The position numbers and the translations under genes are program-made. 64,000 bases of DNA from Serratia ureilytica (lineage in GTDB: Bacteria > Pseudomonadota > Gammaproteobacteria > Enterobacterales > Enterobacteriaceae). The stretch lies in NCBI RefSeq assembly GCF_013375155.1, contig NZ_JABXOF010000007.1:124001-188000 (forward strand), given 5' to 3'. The notes beneath the pieces are model-generated. The model was not told the DNA's origin and did not search any database. It saw only the letters and a list, made by a program, of their open reading frames with translations. This document shows, one piece after another, positions 19,479-28,743 of the stretch. Numbering within the stretch: the first letter of the stretch is position 1; the number at the start of each line of letters is the position of its first letter.

Positions 19479-20462
19479 ATGAAAAAATCCGTACTGGTCG
19501 GTCTGTTTGCCTCGCTGCTGCTGTCGGTCTCCGCGCAGGCGGCGGACAAGCTGAAAATGGGCGTGGTGGTGAAGATCGGCGGCATTCCCTGGTTCAACGC
19601 CATGGAGGCCGGCATCAAAAGCGAGAGCGCCAAACGCGGCATCGACGCCTGGATGGTCGGGCCGACGGCGGCGGATCCGGCGCTGCAGGTGCGCGCCATC
19701 GAGGATCTGATCGCGCAGAAGGTGGACATCATCGGCGTGGTGCCGAACGACGCCCGGGTGCTGGAGCCGGTGCTCAAGCGCGCGCAGGAGGCGGGCATCA
19801 AGGTGATCGTGCACGAGTCCCCCGGCCAGAAGTACGCCGACTGGGATTTTGAGCTGGTGGACGCCTCGCAGCACGGGGTCAACCACATGAAAGCGCTGGC
19901 CGCCTGCATGAAAGAGCAGGGCAAGTACGCGGTATACGTCGGCAGCCTGACGGTGCCGCTGCACATCACCTGGTCGGACTCGGCCATCAATTACCAGAAG
20001 CAGCACTACCCGAACATGCAGCTGGTGGGCGACAAGTTCGGCGTGGGGGAATCGCTGGATGACAGCGTGCGCACCACCAACGATCTGATGGCCAAATATC
20101 CCGATCTGAAAGGCGTGCTGGCGTTCGGTTCGCAGGGGCCGATCGGCGCCGGGCGCGCGGTGCTCAACCGCGGCAAAAGCAACGATATCTGCGTCATCGG
20201 GCCGTTCAGCCCAGGGCAGGGCGCTTCGCTGGTCAATCGCGGCGCCATCAAGGGCGGTTATATCTGGAACCCGATGGTGGCGGGCGAAGTGTTCGTGCGC
20301 ATCGCCGACATGATGCACAAGGGCGAAAAAATCACCGATGGCATGACCATCGAAGGCATGGGCAAGGTGCAGGTGGATGCGCAGCAGCACACCATTCTCG
20401 GCAATGCCACCGAAAGCCTGGATAAGCAAAACCTGCCGAAGCTGGTGAAGATGGGGCTGTAA
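19479..20462 (+). CDS. Periplasmic sugar-binding protein of ABC importer
   Basis: A 327-residue binding protein with signal peptide MKKSVLVGLFASLLLSVSAQ cut after AQA near residue 22. The mature part is a type I periplasmic binding protein: GGIPWFNAMEAGIKSESAKRG, VGPTAADPALQVRAIEDLIA and DIIGVVPND. The VGPT and VVPND segments resemble LsrB/RhaS-type binders more than RbsB. It should bind the sugar outside the inner membrane and hand it to the two permeases encoded downstream. The identity of the sugar is inferred only from the enzyme genes (allulose, allose or a related hexose or pentose). The ribosome site is GGAGAGAG. Confidence 0.9.
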   Translation: MKKSVLVGLFASLLLSVSAQAADKLKMGVVVKIGGIPWFNAMEAGIKSESAKRGIDAWMVGPTAADPALQVRAIEDLIAQKVDIIGVVPNDARVLEPVLKRAQEAGIKVIVHESPGQKYADWDFELVDASQHGVNHMKALAACMKEQGKYAVYVGSLTVPLHITWSDSAINYQKQHYPNMQLVGDKFGVGESLDDSVRTTNDLMAKYPDLKGVLAFGSQGPIGAGRAVLNRGKSNDICVIGPFSPGQGASLVNRGAIKGGYIWNPMVAGEVFVRIADMMHKGEKITDGMTIEGMGKVQVDAQQHTILGNATESLDKQNLPKLVKMGL

Positions 20463-20464
20463 TC

Positions 20465-21982
20465 ATGGCGATTTCCGGCAATACGGCAACGAGGGGCGCG
20501 CCGCTTATCGAACTGCAACAGCTGTCGATGACCTTCGGCGGGCAGCGCGCGCTGAACGATATTTCATTGGCGCTGATGCCGGGGGAGGTGCACTGCCTGG
20601 CCGGCACCAATGGCTGCGGCAAGAGTACGTTGATCAAGGCGATCGCCGGCGTGTATCAACCGGATGACGGCAGCCGCATTACCTTCGATGGGCAAACCTT
20701 CGGCCGGCTATCGCCGGATCAGGCGCGCGCCTTCGGCATTCAGGTGATCTATCAGGATCTGTCGCTGTTTCCCAACCTGACGGTGGCGGAAAACATCGCC
20801 TTTGAGCACAACCTGCACGGGCTATTGGGATGGCACCGCCCGGCGAGGCTGCGGCGCACCGCCGAGCGCCTGCTGCAGGAGCTGAATTTCAATCTCGATC
20901 TCGACAAACCGGTAGCGGAACTGCCGATCGCCCAGCGCCAGCAGGTGGCGATTTGCCGCGCGCTGGTGGCGCAGGCACGGCTGGTGATCATGGATGAACC
21001 GACCGCCTCGCTGACCCGCACCGAGGTCAATCAGCTGCTGCGCACGGTGGATTATTTGAAAGCGCAGGGCATCTGCGTGGTGTTCGTCAGCCACCGGCTG
21101 GACGAGGTGCTGGAGATCTCCGATCGCGTCACGGTGATCCGCGACGGCAACAAGATCGGCACCTGGCCGGCGGCGGAGATCACCGGCGATCGCCTGACCG
21201 AATTGATGACCGGCCTGACGCTGGACTATCGCCTGAAGTCACCGAGCATGAATAAGGATCGGGTGATGCTGGAGGCGGATCGTCTCAGCCGCGCCGGGCA
21301 GTATCACGATGTCAGCTTCCGCCTGCATCAGGGCGAGGTGCTCGGGCTGTGCGGACTGCTCGGCTCCGGGCGCACCGAGCTGGCGCTGAGCCTGTTCGGC
21401 ATGACCCGGCCGGACAGCGGCAAGCTTTACCTCGACAGCAAACCGGTGCGCTTTCGCGGCCATGAGGACGCGATCAGGGCCGGCATCGGTTATGTCTCGG
21501 AGGATCGCCTGACGCTGGGGCTGGTGCAGCAACAGTCGGTGGCGGACAACGCGGTGCTGACCATTCTCGATAAGCTGCGCGGGCGTTTTCGCCTGATCGA
21601 CGATTACCGCAAGAATCGCATCGTCGCGGAGTGGATCGCCAAACTCGGCGTGCGGGTGGCGGATCCGGATCAGGCGGTTTCGACGCTGTCCGGCGGTAAT
21701 CAGCAAAAGATCGTGCTGGCCAAGTGGGTGCTGACCCAACCGCGGATCCTGATCCTCGACTCGCCGACCGTCGGTGTCGACGTCGGCGCCAAGGCCAGCA
21801 TCTACCAACTGATCCATCTGCTGGCGCAGGAGGGGATCGCGATTCTGCTGATCTCCGACGAGGTGCCCGAGGTGTATTACAACTGCGATCGGGTGCTGCA
21901 CTTCAGCGGCGGCAGCGTGATCGGCGAGTACCTGCCGGAGCAGGTGAGCCAGCAGCAGCTGGCGGAGGCGGTTAATGCGTAG
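20465..21982 (+). CDS. Sugar ABC transporter ATP-binding protein (two ATPase domains)
   Basis: A 505-residue RbsA/AlsA-type protein. The first half has an intact Walker A GTNGCGKST, a signature region LPIAQRQQV and Walker B LVIMDEPTAS. The second half has the degenerate Walker A GLLGSGRTE and the strong signature LSGGNQQKI with LILDSPTVGVD, the usual pattern for this family where only one site hydrolyses well. It energises uptake with the two permeases. The start lies two bases after the preceding stop and its end overlaps the first permease by eight bases. Confidence 0.94.
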   Translation: MAISGNTATRGAPLIELQQLSMTFGGQRALNDISLALMPGEVHCLAGTNGCGKSTLIKAIAGVYQPDDGSRITFDGQTFGRLSPDQARAFGIQVIYQDLSLFPNLTVAENIAFEHNLHGLLGWHRPARLRRTAERLLQELNFNLDLDKPVAELPIAQRQQVAICRALVAQARLVIMDEPTASLTRTEVNQLLRTVDYLKAQGICVVFVSHRLDEVLEISDRVTVIRDGNKIGTWPAAEITGDRLTELMTGLTLDYRLKSPSMNKDRVMLEADRLSRAGQYHDVSFRLHQGEVLGLCGLLGSGRTELALSLFGMTRPDSGKLYLDSKPVRFRGHEDAIRAGIGYVSEDRLTLGLVQQQSVADNAVLTILDKLRGRFRLIDDYRKNRIVAEWIAKLGVRVADPDQAVSTLSGGNQQKIVLAKWVLTQPRILILDSPTVGVDVGAKASIYQLIHLLAQEGIAILLISDEVPEVYYNCDRVLHFSGGSVIGEYLPEQVSQQQLAEAVNA

Positions 21983-22961
21983 ATTCAGTCTGAAACCGCG
22001 CGGCAACGAAGGCTACCTGGCCTGGGTGCTGCTGCTGACGGTCATCGTCTTTTCGCTGCTCAGCGATCAGTTTTTGACGGTGCAAAACCTGCTCGATCTC
22101 AGCGAAAGCTACGCGGTGAGCGGCATATTCGCTCTCGGCCTGTTCGTGGTGCTGGTGACCGGCGGCATCGACATTTCCTTCGCCGCAGTCGCCTCGGTGG
22201 TGCAGTACCTGATCGCCACGCTGGCGACGCATTACGGCCTGGCCAGCCCGACGGGCAGTATTTTGCTGGCGTTGGCGATCGGCGCCGCGCTCGGCATGGT
22301 CAACGCGCTGTTGATCTACTGCCTGCGCATCGTCTCGATCATCGTCACCATCAGCATGCAGGCGTTGTTGTTCGGCATGCTGATGTGGCTGACCAACGGC
22401 CGCAGCCTGTACGCATTGCCGGACTGGTGGACGCTGCCGCGCAGCGTGCTGCCGTTCCAACTGGGTGAGCAGAGCTATCAGCTCGGTTTGCCGACGCTGG
22501 TGATGCTGGCGGTGGCGCTGCTGACCTGGCTGCTGCTGAACAAAACGCACCTCGGGCGCCAGCTGTTTGCCGTGGGCGGGGATGCGGAGTCGGCGCGGCG
22601 CATCGGCATCCGCGTCGGTCTGCTGCATCTGTTCGCCTATGGCTATCTGGGCGCGATGGCGGCGATCGGCGGCCTGGTGCAGGTGTATCGCATGGGGGAA
22701 GTGGTGCCCAATGCGCTGGTGGGCGGCGAGCTCGACGTGCTGGCGGCGGCGGTGCTGGGTGGCGCCAGCCTGAACGGCGGCAAGGGCAGCGTTGTCGGCA
22801 CGCTGATGGGCGTGTTCCTGATCGGCGTGCTGAAAAACGGCCTTAACCTGATCGGCGTGTCCAGCTACTTCATGAACGTGGTGATCGGTCTGGTGATCGT
22901 CGCGGCGATCACCGTCACTCACTACAAGAAACGCAAAGAAACCGACGTTGGTTTCGCCTGA
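21975..22961 (+). CDS. Sugar ABC transporter permease 1
   Basis: A 328-residue inner-membrane permease of the RbsC/AraH family with about nine to ten hydrophobic helices. The family sequence LVTGGIDISFAAVASV near residue 60 and LAAAVLGGASLNGGKGSVVGTLMGVF near residue 260 are characteristic. It pairs with the second permease to form a heterodimeric channel, as in the AI-2 (LsrC/LsrD) and rhamnose systems. The gene overlaps the ATPase gene, so translation is coupled. Confidence 0.92.
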   Translation: MRRFSLKPRGNEGYLAWVLLLTVIVFSLLSDQFLTVQNLLDLSESYAVSGIFALGLFVVLVTGGIDISFAAVASVVQYLIATLATHYGLASPTGSILLALAIGAALGMVNALLIYCLRIVSIIVTISMQALLFGMLMWLTNGRSLYALPDWWTLPRSVLPFQLGEQSYQLGLPTLVMLAVALLTWLLLNKTHLGRQLFAVGGDAESARRIGIRVGLLHLFAYGYLGAMAAIGGLVQVYRMGEVVPNALVGGELDVLAAAVLGGASLNGGKGSVVGTLMGVFLIGVLKNGLNLIGVSSYFMNVVIGLVIVAAITVTHYKKRKETDVGFA

Positions 22962-22971
22962 GGAGCGCTTG

Positions 22972-24006
22972 ATGGGCAACAACCTGAAATTTCGTCTGGA
23001 CGGGGCCGCCGTCGGTTTGCTGGCCTTGCTGCTGGCGGTGGTGCTCGCCTTCAGCCTGCTGATGCCGGGGCGCTTCTTCAGCGGCGCCACCTTCACCAGC
23101 GTGGCCTTCCAACTGCCGGAACTGGGCCTGCTGACCCTGGCGATGTTCATTCCGATCCTCAGCGGCGGCCTGAACCTGTGCATTATCGCCAGCGCCAACC
23201 TGACCAGCCTGCTGATGGCCTGGCTGTTCATCAGCTACCTGCCGGCGGACGCCGGGCTGGGCTTGCAGGCGCTGTGGCTGGCCTTGGCGCTGGCGGCGGC
23301 GATGCTGCTGGCCGGGCTTATCGGCGCGGCGACCGGCGCACTGGTGGCCTACGTCGGCGCGCACCCGATTTTGGTGACGCTGGCCACCATGACCACGGTC
23401 AACGGCATCGGCATCTACCTGACGCGCGGCGCAGCCCTGAGCGGCATGCCGGAGATCGTGCGGTTTATCGGCGCCGAGAGCGTGCTGGGCGTGCCGGTGC
23501 CACTGTGGATCTTTCTGGCGGTCGCCGCCTTGCTGGCGCTGTTCCTGCAGAAAACCCGGCTCGGCAAATGCATCTACATGAGCGGCAGCAACATCAACGC
23601 CACCCACTTCAGCGGCGTGAATACCCATCGGGTGCTGATCGCCATTTACACCCTCTCCAGCCTGCTGTGCGTCATTGCAGGGCTGGTGATGATGGCGCGC
23701 TTCAACTCGGCGCGCATGGGCTACGGCGACTCTTACCTGCTGCTCACGGTGCTGGCGATCATTCTGGGCGGCACCGATCCGTTCGGCGGTTTTGGCCGGG
23801 TCAGCGGCGTGGTGCTGGCGCTGATCGTGCTACAGGTGATCGCGACCGGTTTGAATCTGATGAACGTCAGCCCGCATTTCAGTCTGGCGATGTGGGGCGC
23901 CGTGCTGATCGCGGTGCTGGCGCTGAAGTTTTTCCGGCATCGCTATCGGCAGCGGCGGGCGATGCGCCGCAGCGCGGCCCAGGCCAGAACCGCGGCGGGC
24001 CACTGA
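22972..24006 (+). CDS. Sugar ABC transporter permease 2
   Basis: A 344-residue permease homologous to the first. It shows IPILSGGLNLCIIASANLTSL in place of the usual GGIDLS segment and ILGGTDPFGGFGRVSGVVLALI in the C-terminal conserved region. The ATG at 22972 is preferred, with GAGGAGCG just before it; a longer start at 22948 would overlap the first permease. The C-terminus is very basic (RHRYRQRRAMRRSAAQ), probably cytosolic. Two different permeases set this system apart from E. coli AlsC, which acts alone. Confidence 0.92.
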   Translation: MGNNLKFRLDGAAVGLLALLLAVVLAFSLLMPGRFFSGATFTSVAFQLPELGLLTLAMFIPILSGGLNLCIIASANLTSLLMAWLFISYLPADAGLGLQALWLALALAAAMLLAGLIGAATGALVAYVGAHPILVTLATMTTVNGIGIYLTRGAALSGMPEIVRFIGAESVLGVPVPLWIFLAVAALLALFLQKTRLGKCIYMSGSNINATHFSGVNTHRVLIAIYTLSSLLCVIAGLVMMARFNSARMGYGDSYLLLTVLAIILGGTDPFGGFGRVSGVVLALIVLQVIATGLNLMNVSPHFSLAMWGAVLIAVLALKFFRHRYRQRRAMRRSAAQARTAAGH

Positions 24007-24036
24007 TCCTTTTCCCTTTTGCGCAGGATAACGCTA

Positions 24037-24708
24037 ATGAAATACCAGATTTCGCCTTCACTGATGTGCATGAACCTGATGGATATCCGCCAGCAATTGG
24101 CGGTGCTGAACCGCCGCGCCGATATGCTGCATATCGACATCATGGACGGGCATTACGTTAAAAACATCACGCTGTCGCCGTTCTTTATCGAACAGATCCG
24201 CCCGCACACTTCGTTGTTGCTGGATGTGCATCTGATGGTGGAGAACCCGACCGACTTTATCGAGCCAATCGCCCGCGCCGGCGCGGACTTTATCTGCCCG
24301 CACGCTGAAACCATCAACCGCGACGCGTTTCGGGTGATCAATCAAATCCGCGCGCTGGGCAAAAAAGTGGGGGTGGTGCTGAACCCGGCCACGCCGGTGG
24401 AGTTTATTCGCCACTACCTTCACCTGCTGGACAAGGTCACCGTCATGACCGTCGATCCGGGCTATGCCGGGCAGCCGTTCATTCCCGAGATGCTGGAAAA
24501 GATCCGCCAATTGCGCGATCTGAAAAGCCAACAAAATCTGCGCTATCTGATCGAGATCGACGGATCCTGCAACCAGCGCACTTACCGCGATCTGATGGGC
24601 GCCGGTGCAGAAGTGTTGATCGTCGGCAGCTCCGGGCTGTTCAATCTCGATCCGGATCTGGAGACGGCATGGGAAAAAATGCTGGATCAGATGCGGCAGG
24701 CGGCCTGA
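24037..24708 (+). CDS. alsE: D-allulose-6-phosphate 3-epimerase
   Basis: A 223-residue TIM-barrel epimerase of the ribulose-phosphate 3-epimerase family. It is clearly closer to AlsE than to Rpe: KYQISPSLMCMNLMDI, LHIDIMDGHYVKNITLSPFF, TVMTVDPGYAGQPFIPEML and EIDGSCNQRTY match E. coli AlsE segments. Metal-binding His/Asp residues appear in HIDIMDGH, DVHLM and the Asp of MTVDPG/EIDGS. It converts D-allulose 6-phosphate to fructose 6-phosphate. Start MKYQIS at 24037 fits the family; an upstream in-frame start at 24019 is possible. Confidence 0.9.
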   Translation: MKYQISPSLMCMNLMDIRQQLAVLNRRADMLHIDIMDGHYVKNITLSPFFIEQIRPHTSLLLDVHLMVENPTDFIEPIARAGADFICPHAETINRDAFRVINQIRALGKKVGVVLNPATPVEFIRHYLHLLDKVTVMTVDPGYAGQPFIPEMLEKIRQLRDLKSQQNLRYLIEIDGSCNQRTYRDLMGAGAEVLIVGSSGLFNLDPDLETAWEKMLDQMRQAA

Positions 24709-24718
24709 GGCGGGGGAC

Positions 24719-25627
24719 ATGATGCGGTATTTTCTTGGCGTTGACGTCGGCGGCACCAATACCCGCCTGCTGTTGATGGATGATGAAGGTGAATTCAGCG
24801 GTTACTGCAAGATAGCGACCGCCGACTGGGCGCGGCAGGCCGATCCGCTGGCGGCGTTGGGCCGGCTGATCGCCGGGCATTGCCAAGATCGTCAGGTGGC
24901 GCAGGTGATGCTGGGGCTGCCGGGGATCCTCAGCCGCGATCGCTCGCGGGTGCTGTCGCTGCCGTTTATCCCGGCGCTGGACGCTCAGCCGGTGGCGGCG
25001 CTGTTGGCCGATTTGCTGGCGCTGCCGGTGCGAATGGACAAGGACGTCAATCATCTGCTGTGGTGGGATCTGCAGCAGCTGCCTGCGTTGCCGCAGGTGG
25101 CGGTCGGGCTGTATCTGGGCACCGGCATGGGCAACAGCCTGTGGCTGAACGGCGATTTTTACCACGGCGCGCACGGCGCCGCCGGCGAGCTGGGGCACAT
25201 TCCCTGGCCGGGCCATCAGGGCGAATGCCCGTGCGGTAAACGGGGCTGCGTCGAGAGTCTGACGTCCGGTCACTGGCTAACCGGCTGGGCGCGCGCCAAC
25301 GCGGCGCAAACGCCGTTCGACCGGTTGTTCGAACGCCACGGCGATCATCCTGATCTGCAGCGCTTCGTCGAGCGATTGGCGCAGACCATCGCCATCGAAA
25401 TGAACGTGCTCGATCCCCAGCAGCTGATCCTGGGCGGCGGCGTGATCGCCATGAGCGGTTTCCCGTTGGCACTTCTGGAACAAGAGATCCGCCGCCATTT
25501 GCGCGGGCCGCAGCCGGCGCAGGGGCTGGCGATCTCCATCAGCCGCCTGACCGATGAAACCGGCAGCAAAGGCGCCTGCCTGGCCGCCCGGCGCCACCTC
25601 CAATTGAGCAGGGAGTACCCGCAATGA
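24719..25627 (+). CDS. alsK: ROK-family sugar kinase (AlsK-like)
   Basis: A 302-residue kinase of the ROK family. N-terminal phosphate loop GVDVGGTNTR, active-site region MDKDVNHLLWWDL with the catalytic Asp, and the zinc motif GHIPWPGHQGECPCGKRGC are all seen. Similarity to E. coli D-allose kinase extends over YLGTGMGNSLWLNG and NVLDPQQLILGGGVI. It would phosphorylate the imported sugar at C6 with ATP. Two start codons in tandem (24719, 24722) follow GAGGCGGGGG. The gene overlaps the ribokinase-like gene by four bases. The symbol reflects similarity and context; the true substrate is untested. Confidence 0.8.
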   Translation: MMRYFLGVDVGGTNTRLLLMDDEGEFSGYCKIATADWARQADPLAALGRLIAGHCQDRQVAQVMLGLPGILSRDRSRVLSLPFIPALDAQPVAALLADLLALPVRMDKDVNHLLWWDLQQLPALPQVAVGLYLGTGMGNSLWLNGDFYHGAHGAAGELGHIPWPGHQGECPCGKRGCVESLTSGHWLTGWARANAAQTPFDRLFERHGDHPDLQRFVERLAQTIAIEMNVLDPQQLILGGGVIAMSGFPLALLEQEIRRHLRGPQPAQGLAISISRLTDETGSKGACLAARRHLQLSREYPQ

Positions 25628-26550
25628 AAGGCAAAGTCTGCGTGTTCGGTTCGTTCAACCTGGATATCGTCGCCGGCATGGCGCGCTTTCCGCAGCCCGG
25701 CGAATCGCTGATCGCCCGCAACAGCATGATGGGCGCGGGCGGTAAGGGGGCCAACCAGGCCACCGCTGCGCTGCGCGCTGGGGCGCGGGTGCATTATATC
25801 GGCAAGGTGGGGCGCGACGACTTCGGCACCTTCGCCCGGCGCCACCTCGCCGCCGCCGGTTTCGATGCGGTGACGCTGTTCTCGACCGGCGATTGCCCGA
25901 CCGGCAATGCGCTTATCTACGTTGCCGGCGAGGATGCGGAGAACATGATCGCCGTCGATCCCGGCGCCAACCTGACGGTCAGCGAGGACGAGGTGCGCCA
26001 GTGCCGCCCGGCGATCGCCGCGGCGGATATTCTGTTGACCCAGCTGGAGAACAACCTGCCGGCGATCGAACAAGTGATCGCCATCGCCCGCGAAGCGCAA
26101 ACGTTCATCATACTCAACCCGGCGCCGTTTCAGCCGGTGCCGGACAGCCTGTTGGCGCAGGTCGATCTGCTGACGCCCAACGCCACCGAGTGCACGTTGC
26201 TGACCGGCGTGCCGGTGCGCGATGTGGCTTCGGCGCGCCAGGCGGCGCAGGTGCTGCACGCCAAGGGCATTCGTTTGCTGATCGTGACGTTGGGCACGCA
26301 GGGGGCGTTGTTCTCGGATGGGGAACACAGTGAGCTGATCCCGGCGTTTCCGGCGCAGCCGAAAGACACCACCGGCGCGGGGGATGCGTTTAACGGCGCT
26401 CTGGCGGCGCAGCTGGCGAATCAGGTGCCGTTAGCCGAGGCGGTGCGCTTTGCCGCCGCCTATGCGGCGGTCTGCGTGGAGCGCGCCGGTGCGGCGGGAT
26501 CGATGCCGAGTTATGAGGAGGCGTTGGAACGCCAGCAGGCGTTCGCTTGA
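25624..26550 (+). CDS. PfkB-family carbohydrate kinase (ribokinase-like)
   Basis: A 308-residue kinase. It has the N-terminal PfkB signature GAGGKGANQATAALRAGA near residue 38, and the C-terminal catalytic signature DTTGAGDAFNGALAAQL near residue 247 with the base Asp. NPAPFQPVP and TPNATECTLLTG resemble ribokinase. It is the second kinase in the same operon and may act on a different sugar (ribose or the ketose) than the ROK kinase. The start overlaps the preceding stop in ATGA. A GGGCTGC/GCAGCCC hairpin (26558-26583) follows without a T run. Confidence 0.9.
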   Translation: MKGKVCVFGSFNLDIVAGMARFPQPGESLIARNSMMGAGGKGANQATAALRAGARVHYIGKVGRDDFGTFARRHLAAAGFDAVTLFSTGDCPTGNALIYVAGEDAENMIAVDPGANLTVSEDEVRQCRPAIAAADILLTQLENNLPAIEQVIAIAREAQTFIILNPAPFQPVPDSLLAQVDLLTPNATECTLLTGVPVRDVASARQAAQVLHAKGIRLLIVTLGTQGALFSDGEHSELIPAFPAQPKDTTGAGDAFNGALAAQLANQVPLAEAVRFAAAYAAVCVERAGAAGSMPSYEEALERQQAFA

Positions 26551-26590
26551 CGTTGACGGGCTGCGGCGCAGAGGCGGCAGCCCGGCTCCC

Positions 26591-27199
26591 TTACTTCAAC
26601 CAGCCTTTGCGCTGCGCGTCCCGCAGATGTTGCTCCATATGGCGCCACAGCTCGGGATGCACGTCGGCGATCGACGCATTGCGCGCCAGCACCTGCTCCA
26701 GGCTGATGCCGTTTTCTACCCAGCTCTGGCCTTCATTGTGCAGATTCATCAGCATCGGCATGGTGCGATCCAGCAGTAAGGCAAAGCGCGCATCGGCGCT
26801 TTCGCCGTCTTCATATTCCTGCCATAAAGCGGTGAAATACTCGCGCTGAGCCTCCGGCAACATGCCGAACAGACGGCGCGCCGCCGCCACTTCCTGATCG
26901 TGGATCGCCGCGCGGGCCGCCAGATCGTAGACCAGCACGTCACCGGCGTCGATTTCCACGATGTCATGCAGCAGCGCCATCTGGATCACGCGCTGAATGT
27001 CTACGTCATCACCGGCGTACGGGGCCAGGCTCATGGCGGCGATGGCGAAGTGCCAACTGTGTTCGGCGGAGTTTTCCTGGCGCTGGGTGCCCAGCACTTT
27101 GGTGCGGCGTTGCACGCCTTTCAACTTATCGATTTCCATCAGGAACTGGATGGCCTGGGTCATTGAACCGAAATCTAACGCGGGTACAGCGGATGACAT
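26591..27199 (-). CDS. HD-domain phosphohydrolase (HDDC2/YfbR-like)
   Basis: A 202-residue protein of the HD superfamily. Metal-binding residues are visible as His in ENSAEHSWHFA, the HD pair in ALLHDIVEIDAGD and Asp in LLLDRTMP. The closest pattern is the HDDC2-type 5'-deoxynucleotidases that dephosphorylate deoxynucleoside monophosphates; YfbR is a more distant relative. The gene is transcribed alone, opposite to the sugar operon, from a start at 27199 with GAGG upstream. Its exact substrate is not known. Confidence 0.82.
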   Translation of the reverse strand: MSSAVPALDFGSMTQAIQFLMEIDKLKGVQRRTKVLGTQRQENSAEHSWHFAIAAMSLAPYAGDDVDIQRVIQMALLHDIVEIDAGDVLVYDLAARAAIHDQEVAAARRLFGMLPEAQREYFTALWQEYEDGESADARFALLLDRTMPMLMNLHNEGQSWVENGISLEQVLARNASIADVHPELWRHMEQHLRDAQRKGWLK

Positions 27200-27382
27200 G
27201 GTGTAAACCTCAAGGTGGGTGGGTTGAAGCCTGACGATTGTAGACCACCGGGCAGGGGATTTCGATGGTTACACGCGTTCACATTTTTATTTTAGCGTAC
27301 ACGTGTACACTGGAATTATTCTCAGTTAAGCTGCTTTGCGTTAATTTCGAACAAAGCAGGGCATTTTGAGGGGTTGCGCGTT

Positions 27383-28057
27383 ATGGGGAAAACGGACGTA
27401 GTGAAAGCCGGGACCAATAAGATTGTCGCCGCGGCTTATCCGTGGGCGGAAGAGATCGCCAACAGCATCAGCCATGGCATCGGGCTGGTGTTCGGCATCG
27501 TCGGCCTGGTGTTGCTGTTGGTGCAGGCGGTGAATACCGGCGCCGATGCGACGGCCATCACCAGTTACAGCCTGTACGGCGGCAGTATGATCCTGCTGTT
27601 TCTCGCTTCCACGCTGTACCATGCGATTCCGCACCAGAAGGCCAAGCATTGGCTGAAAAAATTCGATCACTGCGCCATTTATCTCCTGATTGCCGGCACT
27701 TACACACCGTTTTTGCTGGTGGGGCTGGATTCGCCGCTGGCGAAGGGATTGATGGCGGTAATCTGGGGGTTGGCGCTGCTCGGCGTGCTGTTCAAACTGG
27801 CCTTCGCCCACCGTTTTGAAGCCCTGTCGTTGGTGACCTACCTGACGATGGGCTGGCTGTCGCTGATCGTGATTTATCAGTTGGTCACGCGGCTGGAGGC
27901 CGGCGGCGTCACGCTGCTGGCGATCGGCGGGGTGGTCTATACCCTGGGCGTGATTTTCTACGCTTCCAAGCGCATTCGCTTTGGCCACGCCATCTGGCAC
28001 GGCTTCGTGCTCGGCGGCAGCGCCTGCCATTTCATGGCGATCTACCTGTACGTCTAA
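27383..28057 (+). CDS. yqfA: Hemolysin III family membrane protein YqfA (TrhA)
   Basis: A 224-residue protein with seven predicted transmembrane helices (PAQR/hemolysin III family). [39 protein letters not shown] and [16 protein letters not shown] contain the conserved Ser, Asp and His residues thought to bind zinc. It matches E. coli YqfA nearly throughout; that protein has been tied to membrane fluidity control. GAGGGG lies before the ATG at 27383; a TTG three codons upstream is rejected. A perfect GTACACGTGTAC palindrome at 27297-27308 lies in the promoter region. Confidence 0.94.
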   Translation: MGKTDVVKAGTNKIVAAAYPWAEEIANSISHGIGLVFGIVGLVLLLVQAVNTGADATAITSYSLYGGSMILLFLASTLYHAIPHQKAKHWLKKFDHCAIYLLIAGTYTPFLLVGLDSPLAKGLMAVIWGLALLGVLFKLAFAHRFEALSLVTYLTMGWLSLIVIYQLVTRLEAGGVTLLAIGGVVYTLGVIFYASKRIRFGHAIWHGFVLGGSACHFMAIYLYV

Positions 28058-28091
28058 GCGTTGCCGCTACGTCTGAATGCGTATTGAACTG

Positions 28092-28130
28092 GCGCCTCTT
28101 TTGTTTTAAAAAAGAGGCGCTTGCTTCTTT
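28092..28130 (+). terminator. Terminator after yqfA
   Basis: GCGCCTCTTTT (28092-28102) pairs with AAAAGAGGCGC (28110-28120) across a seven-base loop and is followed by TTGCTTCTTTC. It separates yqfA from the DUF2165 gene. Confidence 0.75.
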
Positions 28131-28207
28131 CGGGTATCCAGCAAGCCCGTTCCTTCATTTCTGAGCCCGCATACCGTTTCTTTAACCTCTGTTCAGGACT
28201 CACCAAG

Positions 28208-28705
28208 ATGATCGTTCGCTTATCCAAAGCGCTGCTGGTCTGCGCTATCGCCTTGTTCGCTTCGCTGGTCGCCTTCGGCAACATCACCGACTACGGCTCC
28301 AACTTCGCCTTCGTGCGCCACGTCTTTATGATGGACACGATTTTCCCCGACGCCACCATCGGCTACCGCTCGATACAGACGCCGTGGCTGCATCACGCCG
28401 GTTATATTTTCATCATTGCGCTGGAGGGCCTGACCGCGCTGCTGTGCTGGATTGGCGGCCTGCGCCTGCTGTGTGGCCTGAAACTGCCTGCGCACGCCTT
28501 TAACGGCCGGAAAAAGCTGGCGGTAGTGGGGTTGACGCTGGGCTTCCTCACCTGGCAGGTCGGCTTTATGTCGATTGGGGGCGAGTGGTTTGGCATGTGG
28601 ATGTCGAAGCAGTGGAACGGCGTGCCGGATGCGTTTCGCTTCTTCGTCACCATCATTCTGGTGCTGATTTATCTGGTGCAGCGCGACGGGGAATTGGACG
28701 AGTAA
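28208..28705 (+). CDS. DUF2165 family inner-membrane protein
   Basis: A 165-residue protein with four predicted transmembrane helices: about residues 6-24, 73-93, 108-128 and 140-158. The segment GNITDYGSNFAFVRHVFMMD and the downstream PWLHHAGYIF are typical of predicted small integral membrane proteins of the DUF2165 family, for which no function is established. The ATG at 28208 is chosen because a longer frame would begin inside the yqfA terminator. A strong hairpin lies between it and the convergent ygfZ. Confidence 0.85.
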   Translation: MIVRLSKALLVCAIALFASLVAFGNITDYGSNFAFVRHVFMMDTIFPDATIGYRSIQTPWLHHAGYIFIIALEGLTALLCWIGGLRLLCGLKLPAHAFNGRKKLAVVGLTLGFLTWQVGFMSIGGEWFGMWMSKQWNGVPDAFRFFVTIILVLIYLVQRDGELDE

Positions 28706-28712
28706 CGAAGAT

Positions 28713-28737
28713 GGCCGCAGGCAGGGGGCCTGCGGCC
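28713..28737. terminator. Hairpin between the DUF2165 gene and ygfZ
   Basis: GGCCGCAGGC (28713-28722) and GCCTGCGGCC (28728-28737) pair perfectly with a five-base loop between two convergent genes. No T run is present on the plus side. Confidence 0.55.
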
Positions 28738-28743
28738 GACGGA

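Noticed and set aside
22915-23628. Antisense frame over the second sugar permease gene
   Set aside because: Gln/His-rich shadow; the permease on the plus strand has clear family motifs.
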